NCBI GenBank assembly: GCA_001817915.1
Contig: MHJJ01000007.1
Coordinates: 20,020 to 56,507 of the forward strand
Direction: 5' to 3'
DNA: 36,488 nucleotides
DNA from: Candidatus Harrisonbacteria bacterium RIFCSPLOWO2_01_FULL_44_18
Lineage (GTDB): Bacteria > Patescibacteriota > Minisyncoccia > UBA6257 > WO2-44-18
The translations under genes were made by a program, and so were the position numbers. The notes beneath the pieces were generated by a model, which saw only the letters and a list, made by a program, of their open reading frames with translations, was not told the origin of the DNA and searched no databases. Below, in pieces: positions 27,857 through 36,410 of the stretch. The stretch's first letter is position 1, and each line of letters starts with the position of its first letter.

Positions 27857-29537
27857 CTTCCTTTTTTGTGGTAATAATTTTGTCTTCCAAATACGATGCG
27901 ATTATTTGGATCGCTACATGATTTAATCCGGCAAAAAATAATCCTTGCCCGACGTTGACTTCCAGCAGAAGATTTTTTTCGCCTTCAGTTAAGTTAAAAG
28001 TTTTAGCGATTAGATCAATCATAGCCGGCGATTGTTTCAAAAGCAGCTGCAGCGATGAATTAGTGATAATCGGCCGGCCGTAGGGCGATCCTACGAAATC
28101 CTCAACGTCTTGAGTAATAGTCGTAACTCCCAGAAAGTATTTTCTGGCTCTTTTGACCAGACCGAATAGAAATGAAGCGCCGTCATGGTGTTTCATCAGC
28201 CACCAGGCCTCATCAATAATCATAACGCGTTTTTTAAGTTCGGCTTTTATCAAATTCCAGATGAAATTTAAAATAATGTACATCGCGGTTGGCCGAAGCT
28301 CTTCTTCCATATCGCGAATGGAAAAAACAATGAGCCGATTTTTGATGTCGATATTTGTCGGCCGGTTGGTAAAACCCGCGTAACTGCCCTTGGTGAAGCG
28401 ATAAAGCCGTTGCGCCAAACCTTGTCCGCCCTCCATATTTTCCAGAACAGTCCGCAAATCTTCCAAAAGCGGCGGTTGAGTTTTGGAAAAATCCTTTCCC
28501 GGAATAATGTCGTGGGCCGCGTATGTTTCGGTGATTGCCCGATCAAGCAACGCCTCTTCGTCGGGAGTAATTTTCCCCAGCATTATTTTCAATAAACCGG
28601 TTAAATTAACGATGTGAGATTTTAACACATTGGCCGGATCTTCATCTTCCGGAATAATCGGAATTTCAAAGGGATTAATGTTATGTTCCGAACTTAAGGA
28701 TATTTTAAAGAAACTGCCACCGACGGCGTTAGCCAAATTTTCGTATTCGTTTTCCGGGTCTATTATGATTACATCCGCGCCAAGCATCAGCTGCCGCAGG
28801 ACTTCTAATTTAGTGGCGTAACTTTTGCCGGCTCCCGATTTGGCAAAGATTACCATATTGGCGTTTTCCAAAGAAAAACGATCAAAGATTACCAACGTGT
28901 TATTATGGCGGTTAACGCCATAGAGTATTCCTTCGTCGGAAGTTAAATTAGCGGAAGCAAACGGGAAAAATGACGACGCGGGGCTGGAATTAAGAGGAGT
29001 ATGAATTGACAATTGATCCAAGCCGAGAGGCAGAGTTGAGCCGAATCCTTCAAGTTGCTGAAAAATCGCCGATTTGGCGTAAACCAGCCGGCTTTCCAAA
29101 AGATTATTAATTTGAGCTTCTATTTTATTGAGATTTTCCAAAGTGTCGGCGTAAATGGTTATGTAAACGCCGATATTAAATAAATTTTCGCGGGATTGCT
29201 GAAGCGTGTCTCGCAAAGATTCGATGTCTTGCAGAGCTGTTTCCAGGACTGGGTTTCGGACCAGCCCTTTTTCTTCTTGTTCGCTGATTTGCGCCTGAAC
29301 TTGAGCGGATTTTTTGCGCAGATTTTTTAACGCTAAAGCCGTGTCTACCGGGTGGATAAAAATAGAAATATCCAAAAGCTCCGGCAAATTGATAAAGGGC
29401 GAAAACCAGCCGGTCGCTAAATAGCGGGGATAAGTGAAAATAAATAAAGTCTTGGCAAATTTGCCTCCTAACTTTAGATAGTTGGAGTTTATTTCCAAAG
29501 CCGGCGGCGCGATTAAATTTTTGATGTCTTCTTGCAT
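27837..29537 (-). CDS. virB4: VirB4-type conjugation/secretion ATPase
   Basis: Cytoplasmic ATPase energising type IV secretion. 566 aa from ATG 29537 (MQEDIKNLIAPP). The frame extends to an ATG at 29561, but those codons lie in a repeat arm. N-terminal part about 30-220 (YPRYLATGWFSPFINLPELL), then the motor: Walker A FAKSGAGKSYATKLEVL (about 235), DPENEYENLA, Walker B RVMIIDEAWWLM (about 440), and Gln-containing TTITQDVEDF. All nucleotide motifs intact. Closely linked to PrgI and TraC-like genes, as in other Patescibacteria. Confidence 0.92.
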   Translation of the reverse strand: MQEDIKNLIAPPALEINSNYLKLGGKFAKTLFIFTYPRYLATGWFSPFINLPELLDISIFIHPVDTALALKNLRKKSAQVQAQISEQEEKGLVRNPVLETALQDIESLRDTLQQSRENLFNIGVYITIYADTLENLNKIEAQINNLLESRLVYAKSAIFQQLEGFGSTLPLGLDQLSIHTPLNSSPASSFFPFASANLTSDEGILYGVNRHNNTLVIFDRFSLENANMVIFAKSGAGKSYATKLEVLRQLMLGADVIIIDPENEYENLANAVGGSFFKISLSSEHNINPFEIPIIPEDEDPANVLKSHIVNLTGLLKIMLGKITPDEEALLDRAITETYAAHDIIPGKDFSKTQPPLLEDLRTVLENMEGGQGLAQRLYRFTKGSYAGFTNRPTNIDIKNRLIVFSIRDMEEELRPTAMYIILNFIWNLIKAELKKRVMIIDEAWWLMKHHDGASFLFGLVKRARKYFLGVTTITQDVEDFVGSPYGRPIITNSSLQLLLKQSPAMIDLIAKTFNLTEGEKNLLLEVNVGQGLFFAGLNHVAIQIIASYLEDKIITTKKEGLVTGN

Positions 29538-29549
29538 ACGCTTACGCTG

Positions 29550-29658
29550 ATGTAATACCAATCAACAAATACATACTAATTATACCAATGAATACGAATA
29601 TAAAATTTATTAGTTGCCATTCGTATCATTAGCATGAATTAGTATATTAGTATTACAT
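29550..29658. repeat. empty inverted-repeat element related to the GxxExxY unit
   Basis: ATGTAATACC at 29550 is inverted as GTATTACAT at 29650-29658. The two arms (about 45 bp each) repeat TACTAAT/ATACCAATGAATACGAA motifs in opposite orientation with only about 10 bp between. The arms match those around the GxxExxY gene at 30336-30807, so this looks like a gene-less (MITE-like) version. It sits between the virB4 and TraC-like genes. Confidence 0.75.
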
Positions 29659-30330
29659 TTATGTTTGTTTCGCGATTTCCAATTCCTTTTTTTCGATTGC
29701 TTCGGGATTGTAGAGGTTGTAGAAAAGTTCGATGATTTCCTCGCGGTTTAAGGGCGCGGCTCGCAGGCCGATTTGAGTCAGGCCGCTTATTATCAAATCA
29801 ACTCTTTGGTTAAGCTGATCCAAGTTATGCTCTAGTTGTTTTTGTTTTTCGGGTTCTGATTGCTCAAGAATCGCCGGCGGCTTTTTCTTAAGGAGTCCGA
29901 AGATTTTTTGCGCCGCTCCGGCGGCCGCTTCAGAAATTTGAATCGGATCGTAAGGCACCACGACAAAAAATGTTTTATTCATAATGGCATTTTCGCTGAT
30001 TAAAGATTTTATGAATTCTCTGTATTCTCCGATTTGATTTTTCAATAATTCGTTCGTTTCCTTGTTTTGAACCTGCTCTAATTTATTGAGATAGTTTTCA
30101 ATGTTTAATTTTCGCGAATGGATAAATTGCTGAAGAGAAAAATTCAGCGAATTGAGAAATCCTTGATAAGCGTAAATAATCAATTGCTGTTCTTCTTCGG
30201 ATTTGAGATCGAAATTGACGCCCGATACCATTAAAATTTTACGAAGGCCGCCGTTTTTTAAAATTACGGCGTCGTTTTGAATGGCTTCAATCTCTATAAA
30301 TTGTTGAGTCGGCAAAGCTTCTTTAGGCAT
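29659..30330 (-). CDS. TraC-like domain protein (VirB4 partner)
   Basis: 223 aa. QQFIEIEAIQNDAVILKNGG resembles the N-terminal domain of VirB4/TraC ATPases, which in this phylum is often a separate gene before virB4. It continues with coiled-coil-prone helices (LNKLEQVQNKETNELLKNQI) and FFVVVPYDP. The C-terminus APLNREEIIELFYNLYNPE is characteristic. Likely binds or regulates VirB4; inferred from position and resemblance. Flanked on both sides by inverted-repeat elements. Confidence 0.75.
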   Translation of the reverse strand: MPKEALPTQQFIEIEAIQNDAVILKNGGLRKILMVSGVNFDLKSEEEQQLIIYAYQGFLNSLNFSLQQFIHSRKLNIENYLNKLEQVQNKETNELLKNQIGEYREFIKSLISENAIMNKTFFVVVPYDPIQISEAAAGAAQKIFGLLKKKPPAILEQSEPEKQKQLEHNLDQLNQRVDLIISGLTQIGLRAAPLNREEIIELFYNLYNPEAIEKKELEIAKQT

Positions 30331-30335
30331 TGTAG

Positions 30336-30385
30336 TGTAATACCAATATACTAATGCATACTAATTATACTAATGAATACGAATT
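30336..30385 (+). repeat. left inverted repeat of the GxxExxY unit
   Basis: AT-rich arm (GTAATACCAATATACTAATG...GAATACGAA), an imperfect inverted match over about 45 bp to 30757-30807. It encodes the last residues and stop of the gene. Confidence 0.8.
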
Positions 30386-30769
30386 TTTATAATCGGGACT
30401 AGTATCTTTATCGATTCTGACTATTCTTAGTGGCTTGATATAATACGTTCTAAAATTGATCAATAAACCCAATCGTATCCTTGAACTTTGTAGGTAGCGC
30501 TGCAGTTGACGATAATCTTCGCGGATTACGGTTCGTTTTGCTTTTATTTCGAGAACAATCTTATTGTCTATTAAAAAATCAACTTTATCCCCGGCATCGC
30601 CGATTGAAAACTCTCTTTTATAAGGAATTTTTGCTTCCTTAAGTTTTTCTTCTATTGTGTCTGCGTATTGTTTTTCGCGAGCAAATCTACCTTTTTCATT
30701 ATGGACAGCAAAACAAATGCCTACAATGGCATAAGAAAGTTCTGGATAAATTAATTTATTAGTATTCAT
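30365..30769 (-). CDS. GxxExxY family nuclease-like protein
   Basis: 134 aa from the ATG at 30769 (MNTNKLIYPELSYAIVG); a Met three codons upstream is also possible. GRFAREKQYADTIEEKLKEA carries the family G...E..Y block, and VDFLIDNKIVLEIKAKR the D...ExK core of a PD-(D/E)XK nuclease fold; RQLQRYLQSS and LGLLINFR follow as in the family. Catalytic-type residues are present. Both gene ends lie inside the flanking inverted repeats. It is inserted, co-oriented, between prgI (stop 30808) and the TraC-like gene (start 30330), so it is cargo in the operon rather than part of the secretion system. Confidence 0.88.
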   Translation of the reverse strand: MNTNKLIYPELSYAIVGICFAVHNEKGRFAREKQYADTIEEKLKEAKIPYKREFSIGDAGDKVDFLIDNKIVLEIKAKRTVIREDYRQLQRYLQSSRIRLGLLINFRTYYIKPLRIVRIDKDTSPDYKNSYSLV

Positions 30770-30807
30770 TTGTATCATTAGTATGAATTCGTATATTAGT
30801 ATTTCAT
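30757..30807 (-). repeat. right inverted repeat of the GxxExxY unit
   Basis: Inverted partner of 30336-30385 (reverse complement AATACTAATATACGAATTC...AATGAATACTAA). It includes the ATG and first codons of the gene and ends 1 bp before the prgI stop codon. Confidence 0.8.
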
Positions 30808-31296
30808 TTATCTGTAATCAATTCGTCTGGCGGCTTCTCTTTCGCCGGTCAATTTTCTGAATAATTCAAATTTTTTCTCTAAACGTTCGGGCGGCCGGAA
30901 AGTTTTTTCTCTTTTAGTCAGCGCCTGGGTGCTGGTCGTCAGTCTTAGCCAGAGATTTTGAAGAGGACTCTTGGCTATCGGTTGGGCCTCAAGAAGAGGG
31001 CGCTGGGGAGCGGCTTCCGTTCGTTGCCAAAGATAAAATTTTGGCTGCCAAAGATAGGAAAACGCCGATTTAACCAATGTTGAAATCGGCCGGCCGTTAT
31101 ATTTGGCAAAAGCGAGGACCGCCGCCGTGGAACCGAAAAGAGCGGCGACAATAAACCAAAGCCAGGTTTGCAGTACGAAAAAAAGCAGAAAGCTTAAAAT
31201 GCCGGCCGCGGCAAGGTAGAGAAATTGCCTTAAAGTCAGCGGGCCGACTATTTTATCTTCTATTTCAATAAATTGTGGAACCTGGAACTGTGCCAT
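30808..31296 (-). CDS. PrgI family protein
   Basis: 162 aa. FQVPQFIEIEDKIVGPLTLR, then two adjacent membrane helices (about 25-65), then a cytoplasmic basic tail. This is the PrgI pattern of gram-positive conjugation and Patescibacteria secretion clusters (a VirB3-like position ahead of VirB4). The ATG lies inside leader palindrome copy B, whose hairpin would cover it. Confidence 0.85.
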   Translation of the reverse strand: MAQFQVPQFIEIEDKIVGPLTLRQFLYLAAAGILSFLLFFVLQTWLWFIVAALFGSTAAVLAFAKYNGRPISTLVKSAFSYLWQPKFYLWQRTEAAPQRPLLEAQPIAKSPLQNLWLRLTTSTQALTKREKTFRPPERLEKKFELFRKLTGEREAARRIDYR

Positions 31297-31352
31297 GTTT
31301 GTCTAAATTTTTTGAGCTCATGCGTAGCGAAGAAAATTTAGCTACAAACATG
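31294..31352. repeat. 5'-leader palindrome, copy B (upstream of prgI)
   Basis: CATGTTTGTCTAAATTTT (31294-31311) pairs with AAAATTTAGCTACAAACATG (31333-31352) around TGAGCTCA. Same arms and centre as copy A at 5185-5240. The prgI ATG is in the paired arm. Confidence 0.75.
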
Positions 31353-31385
31353 AGCATCCCGCCGAGGCGGGACGCCATACATTTA

Positions 31386-32105
31386 TTATAATTTCGTTCT
31401 AAAATTGCTGTAATGCACCACCCTCCCCTTATTTTGTTTAGCAGTTTCCAACTTTACTTCAACCGGTTTTTCCGATGGTGGTTTTGCCGCCGCCGGCGCT
31501 CTAAAAACAAATGAGGGTCTTGGGATTTGTTTTTCCTCCGTTAATTTAGCGGTTGTCGGTTCCTCATGAAGGATAAATGGCGTTTCACTTGCCGGCTTTG
31601 GCGGTTGACTTTTGATTTCTGGGAATGGCATCGCCGTTGGTTTAGAAATTTCAGGAGTTTTAATTTCCGGAGTTTTTTCTATTTTCAGCGCGGGAGCGGT
31701 TGCGGCCCATCCTTTTTCCTTAGTCGCCGCGACTGGTCGTTTGCTTGCTTGCTCTTCTCCAAGATAAATTAGTTTCGCGTCAATGCCCAATTCGTTTTTT
31801 AACGTTGTTTCCACGGGATTTAAGATTTTTTCTTCGATTTCTCTCGCGATAATTTTTGCCGCCGAAAAACTTATGTCCAGTCGCGCGCTTAATTCCCGAG
31901 TAAAGTCCTGTGGCCGAATTTCCATTGTTGCCAAGTCGTAAATGATGCTTGGAAGAATTGATTGACGTTCGTTGACAAACCCCAGGCGGCGATTAATCGC
32001 CATAATAGCGTAAGTCAGCCGATTTGAAGCCAACCATTCCCGAATTAAGGGCGGCAGTGAGCTGAAATCTATTGTTGTTTTAGCGGGCGTTAAAGCGTCA
32101 AGCAT
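31386..32105 (-). CDS. Pro-rich cytoplasmic protein of the secretion cluster
   Basis: 239 aa. Structured helical N-terminus (about 1-115; PPLIREWLASNRLTYAIMAI, FTRELSARLDISFSAAKIIA), then a long Pro/Glu/Lys-rich disordered tail (IEKTPEIKTPEISKPTAMPF) ending KGRVVHYSNFRTKL. No membrane segment. Family-level function unknown; its position between the VirB6-like and PrgI genes suggests an adaptor. Confidence 0.65.
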   Translation of the reverse strand: MLDALTPAKTTIDFSSLPPLIREWLASNRLTYAIMAINRRLGFVNERQSILPSIIYDLATMEIRPQDFTRELSARLDISFSAAKIIAREIEEKILNPVETTLKNELGIDAKLIYLGEEQASKRPVAATKEKGWAATAPALKIEKTPEIKTPEISKPTAMPFPEIKSQPPKPASETPFILHEEPTTAKLTEEKQIPRPSFVFRAPAAAKPPSEKPVEVKLETAKQNKGRVVHYSNFRTKL

Positions 32106-32127
32106 ATTTAAATATATAAGTTAAATA

Positions 32128-34218
32128 TTATTTTTTCTTTTCTTCAGCTTCTTTTTTTTGAGCCGCTTGGGCCGTCGCGGCTTCGGCTGACATTTTTTCC
32201 GCCATTTTGTCGAAGTATTCGCCAAAATCCTTGAAGTCCTCCCGATTTTCTTTGACGGCTTCTTTCATAGCGCCCATAAAAGCGGAGTTGCCGAGTATCA
32301 GATTCGCCGCTTCGTTTTCCGGCTGTTCTTTATTCAGGGTAATCGCGACCTTAGCGATATTGATTACTTGGTCGCGCGAACCCTCTTTGGCAATAAATTC
32401 TCGATGGGCGGGCGTTAACTTTTCAAAGACGCGCCTGTCTTTAAGCGCTATGGCATCCACTTTTTCAATTAACGCTCTTGGCGACATTTTGCCCAAGATA
32501 TCCGCGATTTCTTTGTCGCTTCCCAAATCAAGGCGATTTTCCAAGATGTCTTTTTGGGTGCCCATTTTGCGGGCCGCGTCCAGCATCGCTTTAGTCGCCG
32601 CGTCATTTGATTTTTTGACGCGATCTTTTTCTCTTTCATCCGTTATTTTTTCCGGATCCCCGTATAATTTGTCCGTGAGCTTGAATTTCGCCGCTTTTGA
32701 AGCAAGGGCGGCCGCCAATTCTGGATTTAATAACCCGCCCGGTTTTTTAATCGCGTTAGTTACCATCTCGGGAGTCCAGTTGTCCATTTCTTTCGCGTAT
32801 CCCTCAACGCCTTTTTTACTCGTGGCAACCAGATTGCTAAGGCCGGTAGCGGCGCCTCGCAAGCCCGGAACGCGTATCAAATTATTAGCCACCCTTTGCG
32901 CCCAGCTGGGCGTTGCTTTGCCGGTTGCAGGATCAATTTTACTGCCGGCTCTTAACAAGGAGCGCCCGGCAAAACCGCCGGTAGCGGTGATTTGGCCGAT
33001 AGCCCAGCCCTTAACTCCATTGGCCATACTCATAAAAGCGCCGGCGCCATAAATGCCGAAAGAATTAGCCGCTATCAAACCGCCAACCAAAAGTCCCAAA
33101 ATAACAACCATTCGCGCGAAAGTTTCAAATGGATTGGCAATTGTTGTTAGAAGTATGGTTTCGGCTCCCCCGCCGGCGCCAACCATCTTGATGATATCTA
33201 TCGGCGAAGAGGGATTTTCTGCTTGATTATGAACGAGCAGAATCGTCAGATAGAGGAAAAAGGTAGCCGCCGGCATGAAAAACACCCATTTCATAAAATT
33301 ACTCCACCACTTGCTCCAATTACTGGCTAAATTGGGAAAAATCCAGAAAAGCCAGGCAAGCGGCATTAAAATCAGCAAAATTGTCAAGGCGATATAGCGA
33401 ATAAATAACATTGCCGCCACGCCCAGGAGCGCGATTGCCCCCAAAACAGTAAAAAGACTGACAAAGGATAAACTGGCAATGGCGCCAAACATATTAGCTC
33501 CAAATTCCGGTAATCCTTCAAAACCTCTTAAGTCATCCGCGGTAATTTTCATAAGTTGTTGCGCGCCAAAACTGCTTGCCAGGGCATTGGCGAATTGATC
33601 AAGATTTCCCTGGGTGGCTTTTGAGATAAATAGATTGCTGATTACTCCGGAAAGATCTATAAAAACGCCGGCGATAACCAAGCTGAAATTAACCAAAAGA
33701 GCGACGACCACCAATTTCCAAAGAGTCTGTTTTAGGGCGTATGATTGCTGTCTTAAAATAGTGGCAAAAGCGATAACAATTATCGCCAAAACAAATCCGA
33801 GATTAGCCAAATCGCGGGTTACCACCCAACCGGCCGCCACTGTCGGGCTGTCAATAAGCTGGCTATTCATTGTCAGGCCAATTTTTATTAAAAATCCGCC
33901 AAGCGTGAATAGTACCGCGGCAATGTATCCGATGAAATAATTTATAACATAAGTGACAAAGCCGACTACTTTACCCAGCACTGCTAAAATGCCTTGACCG
34001 ATTTCGCTGATAGCCCAGGCGCGTATGCCTCCTCCTTCTCCGGGTGTGCCAGACAGTTCAAATGCCGGGTCGCCAACGATTGGTCCGGCAGGCGCTTCAA
34101 ATGCCGGGTCGCCAACGATTGTTCCGACTTCGGGCAGTTCTTGCGCAAAAACAATCGGCAGATTAACTATTAATCCGGCGATCAAGACAGCCAAGATTAT
34201 TTTTAGATATTTACTCAT
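32128..34218 (-). CDS. VirB6/TrbL-like polytopic membrane protein
   Basis: 696 aa. Signal-like N-terminus, then a short duplicated motif IVGDPAFE (about 34 and 48), followed by about seven membrane helices (about 75-400; IAAVLFTLGGFLIKIGLTMN, ANLGFVLAIIVIAFATILRQ, LILMPLAWLFWIFP, WKLVVVALLVNFSLVIAGVF) and a 250-aa charged cytoplasmic C-terminus ending in Lys/Glu. This is the TrbL/VirB6 layout; the motif WSKWWSNFMKWVFFMPAATF is typical of the Patescibacteria version. Core channel protein by inference. Confidence 0.8.
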   Translation of the reverse strand: MSKYLKIILAVLIAGLIVNLPIVFAQELPEVGTIVGDPAFEAPAGPIVGDPAFELSGTPGEGGGIRAWAISEIGQGILAVLGKVVGFVTYVINYFIGYIAAVLFTLGGFLIKIGLTMNSQLIDSPTVAAGWVVTRDLANLGFVLAIIVIAFATILRQQSYALKQTLWKLVVVALLVNFSLVIAGVFIDLSGVISNLFISKATQGNLDQFANALASSFGAQQLMKITADDLRGFEGLPEFGANMFGAIASLSFVSLFTVLGAIALLGVAAMLFIRYIALTILLILMPLAWLFWIFPNLASNWSKWWSNFMKWVFFMPAATFFLYLTILLVHNQAENPSSPIDIIKMVGAGGGAETILLTTIANPFETFARMVVILGLLVGGLIAANSFGIYGAGAFMSMANGVKGWAIGQITATGGFAGRSLLRAGSKIDPATGKATPSWAQRVANNLIRVPGLRGAATGLSNLVATSKKGVEGYAKEMDNWTPEMVTNAIKKPGGLLNPELAAALASKAAKFKLTDKLYGDPEKITDEREKDRVKKSNDAATKAMLDAARKMGTQKDILENRLDLGSDKEIADILGKMSPRALIEKVDAIALKDRRVFEKLTPAHREFIAKEGSRDQVINIAKVAITLNKEQPENEAANLILGNSAFMGAMKEAVKENREDFKDFGEYFDKMAEKMSAEAATAQAAQKKEAEEKKK

Positions 34219-34221
34219 GCG

Positions 34222-35694
34222 TTAAGGGGTTATTAGCGGAGATTGGCATTGAATCAAATCTTGCTGCGCCGTCAGCAATCTCGCGTCAACTTTTTGTTTA
34301 ATCGTGTCGCGCTCTGCCACGGCATTGGCTTTAAAATCAATTGAAGCTTGGGTATTAAGCGCTTGAGAAATGTTATTAAATACGACAGTCAGGCTGGCCC
34401 AGTTGCCGGATGACACGCTCTGGATTTGCTGCTTGTTTATTTCTAAAGAATCAATGATTGTTTGATTTGCCGCCAATTCGCTTTGAAGTCCGAGTAAGAT
34501 ATTTTCTTCCGCGCTGATTTCATCGCTAACGGCGCCGGCTAGCGCGTTTATTGTCGGATTAGTCGAGCTTTGCCGGCAAGTAAGCAGTTTTTCAAGAGAC
34601 GCGATAAGATTGTTTTCCAAATCTATTGATTCTTGAATCAAATTTTTTGCCTCAAGCCTGGGCTGGAGCGAAAGATCAACTTGAGCGAGCATGTTATTTT
34701 GGGCCGAATCAAAAGAATTGCCGTAAGTTTGGGTATAATTTAGACAGCTTGAAAGCGCCGAACCGGATAAGCCGACGCAGGGGCCGCCCCCGCCGGGCGG
34801 TCCGGCTACCGCCCCTCCGCTGGGCGCGTTGGGAGTGGACAATCCCTTAATGCCTTCCACGCCGGCCTTAACTAATCTGTTAATTAGAGCGTCTGCGATT
34901 GCCGATATGTAAGCCGCCAATTGGTCGGCATTAATAATATAATCAATATCCGAACCAACCGCTTTAGCCAGAGTGGCGCCGATCACCATTCCGGGCGTGG
35001 TGATTCTGCCTTGAGCGTCTTTAGTGGATAAGAATCCTTGGCCGGCGATAGCTTCATTTCTGGCGGCTTCGGTTCGCGCGGCAATTTCTTGTTCTTTGGC
35101 GTTCCAAGCTAGCAGAGTGGCTCCGTAGAAATTGTTTTGCGGCCGCCACATTTCTTGGTAAGCGATCCAACTGCCGTTTCTAAAGTCATCAAAGAAGTTT
35201 TCGATATTGCCGACAATTTGATCCAAGGTGCAAGTTACTTGGGTGCTGAATTTAGGCGGAGCAAACATTGTTAATTGAACCTGGAGATTAAACGGCGAGC
35301 ATAAAAATCCCAATCCCAAAAATTGCGCCATATCGCCAACCACTGCTTGCCCGATGTCTTCCAAAAATCCTCGCCAATCAGTGATAAATTTGGGATCGCC
35401 GCCGCCTTGAATCCACGCGACTATTTGATCAACCATCAAATCCAAAACCCGTTTTTTTAACTCCGCCAAAATAAAACTTTGTCCCCATTCTAAAAGCGTT
35501 TGGGTAGTTTCGGCGACAGTTGAACCGGCAATGGCCGCTGTTGAGCCGGCAATGGCCGTGATTCCGGATATCACAATCGGGTTGATTTCAAATGCCGCTA
35601 TCGCTTCCGCTTTCGGCGTTAACAAAGGCAATGGCGCGACCAGCGTAGCTATAGTAATTCCCGCGACAATGGCCGATAAATGTTTCAGTGTCAT
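34222..35694 (-). CDS. large secreted helical protein of the secretion cluster (VirB5-like position)
   Basis: 490 aa. Signal peptide (about 1-32), helical region about 60-290 with a conserved FLCSPFNLQVQL and PKFSTQVTCTLDQI (paired Cys), a Gly/Pro-rich hinge (about 295-315), then C-terminal helices. No membrane anchor besides the signal. Found beside VirB6-like genes in other Patescibacteria; a surface or periplasm-like component is likely, the function unproven. ATGA overlap with the upstream gene. Confidence 0.7.
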   Translation of the reverse strand: MTLKHLSAIVAGITIATLVAPLPLLTPKAEAIAAFEINPIVISGITAIAGSTAAIAGSTVAETTQTLLEWGQSFILAELKKRVLDLMVDQIVAWIQGGGDPKFITDWRGFLEDIGQAVVGDMAQFLGLGFLCSPFNLQVQLTMFAPPKFSTQVTCTLDQIVGNIENFFDDFRNGSWIAYQEMWRPQNNFYGATLLAWNAKEQEIAARTEAARNEAIAGQGFLSTKDAQGRITTPGMVIGATLAKAVGSDIDYIINADQLAAYISAIADALINRLVKAGVEGIKGLSTPNAPSGGAVAGPPGGGGPCVGLSGSALSSCLNYTQTYGNSFDSAQNNMLAQVDLSLQPRLEAKNLIQESIDLENNLIASLEKLLTCRQSSTNPTINALAGAVSDEISAEENILLGLQSELAANQTIIDSLEINKQQIQSVSSGNWASLTVVFNNISQALNTQASIDFKANAVAERDTIKQKVDARLLTAQQDLIQCQSPLITP

Positions 35695-36410
35695 TTTATG
35701 AAATCATTGATTTTTTCTTTCAGCCGGGTGAATTCTTGGTCAATTTGGCCGTTGGCTTGGATTGACAGCAATGCCAACACCGGATCATTTTTATAATTTT
35801 TGATATTTTCAAAGATAGTTTTCTGCGCGCTTAAAAGCGCGATTTCTTTTTGATGAACCGCGGCTAATTCTTGGGGAGTTGCCAAGTTATAAAATTCCGC
35901 GATAGTTTTTTCGTAAGCCGCGATTAAACGGTTAAAGTCCGCGTAATCCGGATTTTTTGAGTTGAATGAAAGATCTAGAAAGTTATTTTTCAAAATAGAC
36001 TGAAAATTCTTTAGATATTGTTTTGTTAATTGAGGATTTGGTTCGCTGGCGATTTTAAGCTCATTAAGATTTATGGACGGCATTAAATCTTTGTAGTTGA
36101 AATTTTCAATATCATCCGCCAGAAGTTTATTTATAACCTCTTCAGGATCAAGGGCTTTTACCCATTCATCGTTATTAATCAGGGCGGGTCCTTCCGGATT
36201 GCGGGCAATGATTTCTTTGCCGATTTTTTCGGAAAGGTCGCGCGTAATATTTTTAGAAATAGAAGAAGACGCGGGTAATGAAAACATTTCCGGCTTATCC
36301 AAAGATTTTTCCGGCGCGGCAATCTCCGACGGATTGCTTTGTAAACCAATGATTAAAACGCCTGCTGTCAGAGAGGCGGCAATTATTCCTAAGGCGATAA
36401 TTTTTTTCAT
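35691..36410 (-). CDS. membrane-anchored helical protein, first gene of the visible secretion cluster
   Basis: 239 aa. N-terminal hydrophobic segment (about 4-24, IALGIIAASLTAGVLIIGLQ), then a soluble helical domain (LSEKIGKEIIARNPEGPALI, KDLMPSINLNELKIA, LIAAYEKTIAEFYNLATPQEL). No family recognised. Four-bp overlap with the next gene (start ATG 36410). Preceded by the same leader element as 24606-25679. Confidence 0.7.
   Translation of the reverse strand: MKKIIALGIIAASLTAGVLIIGLQSNPSEIAAPEKSLDKPEMFSLPASSSISKNITRDLSEKIGKEIIARNPEGPALINNDEWVKALDPEEVINKLLADDIENFNYKDLMPSINLNELKIASEPNPQLTKQYLKNFQSILKNNFLDLSFNSKNPDYADFNRLIAAYEKTIAEFYNLATPQELAAVHQKEIALLSAQKTIFENIKNYKNDPVLALLSIQANGQIDQEFTRLKEKINDFIK

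Noticed and set aside
29550-30330. VirB4 split by the empty repeat element
   Set aside because: The TraC-like domain and VirB4 ATPase are commonly separate genes in Patescibacteria, so the repeat at their junction need not have caused the split.
32207-33052. 281-aa plus-strand reading frame
   Set aside because: It is antisense to the VirB6-like gene, has no start signal and reads as a codon-bias shadow.
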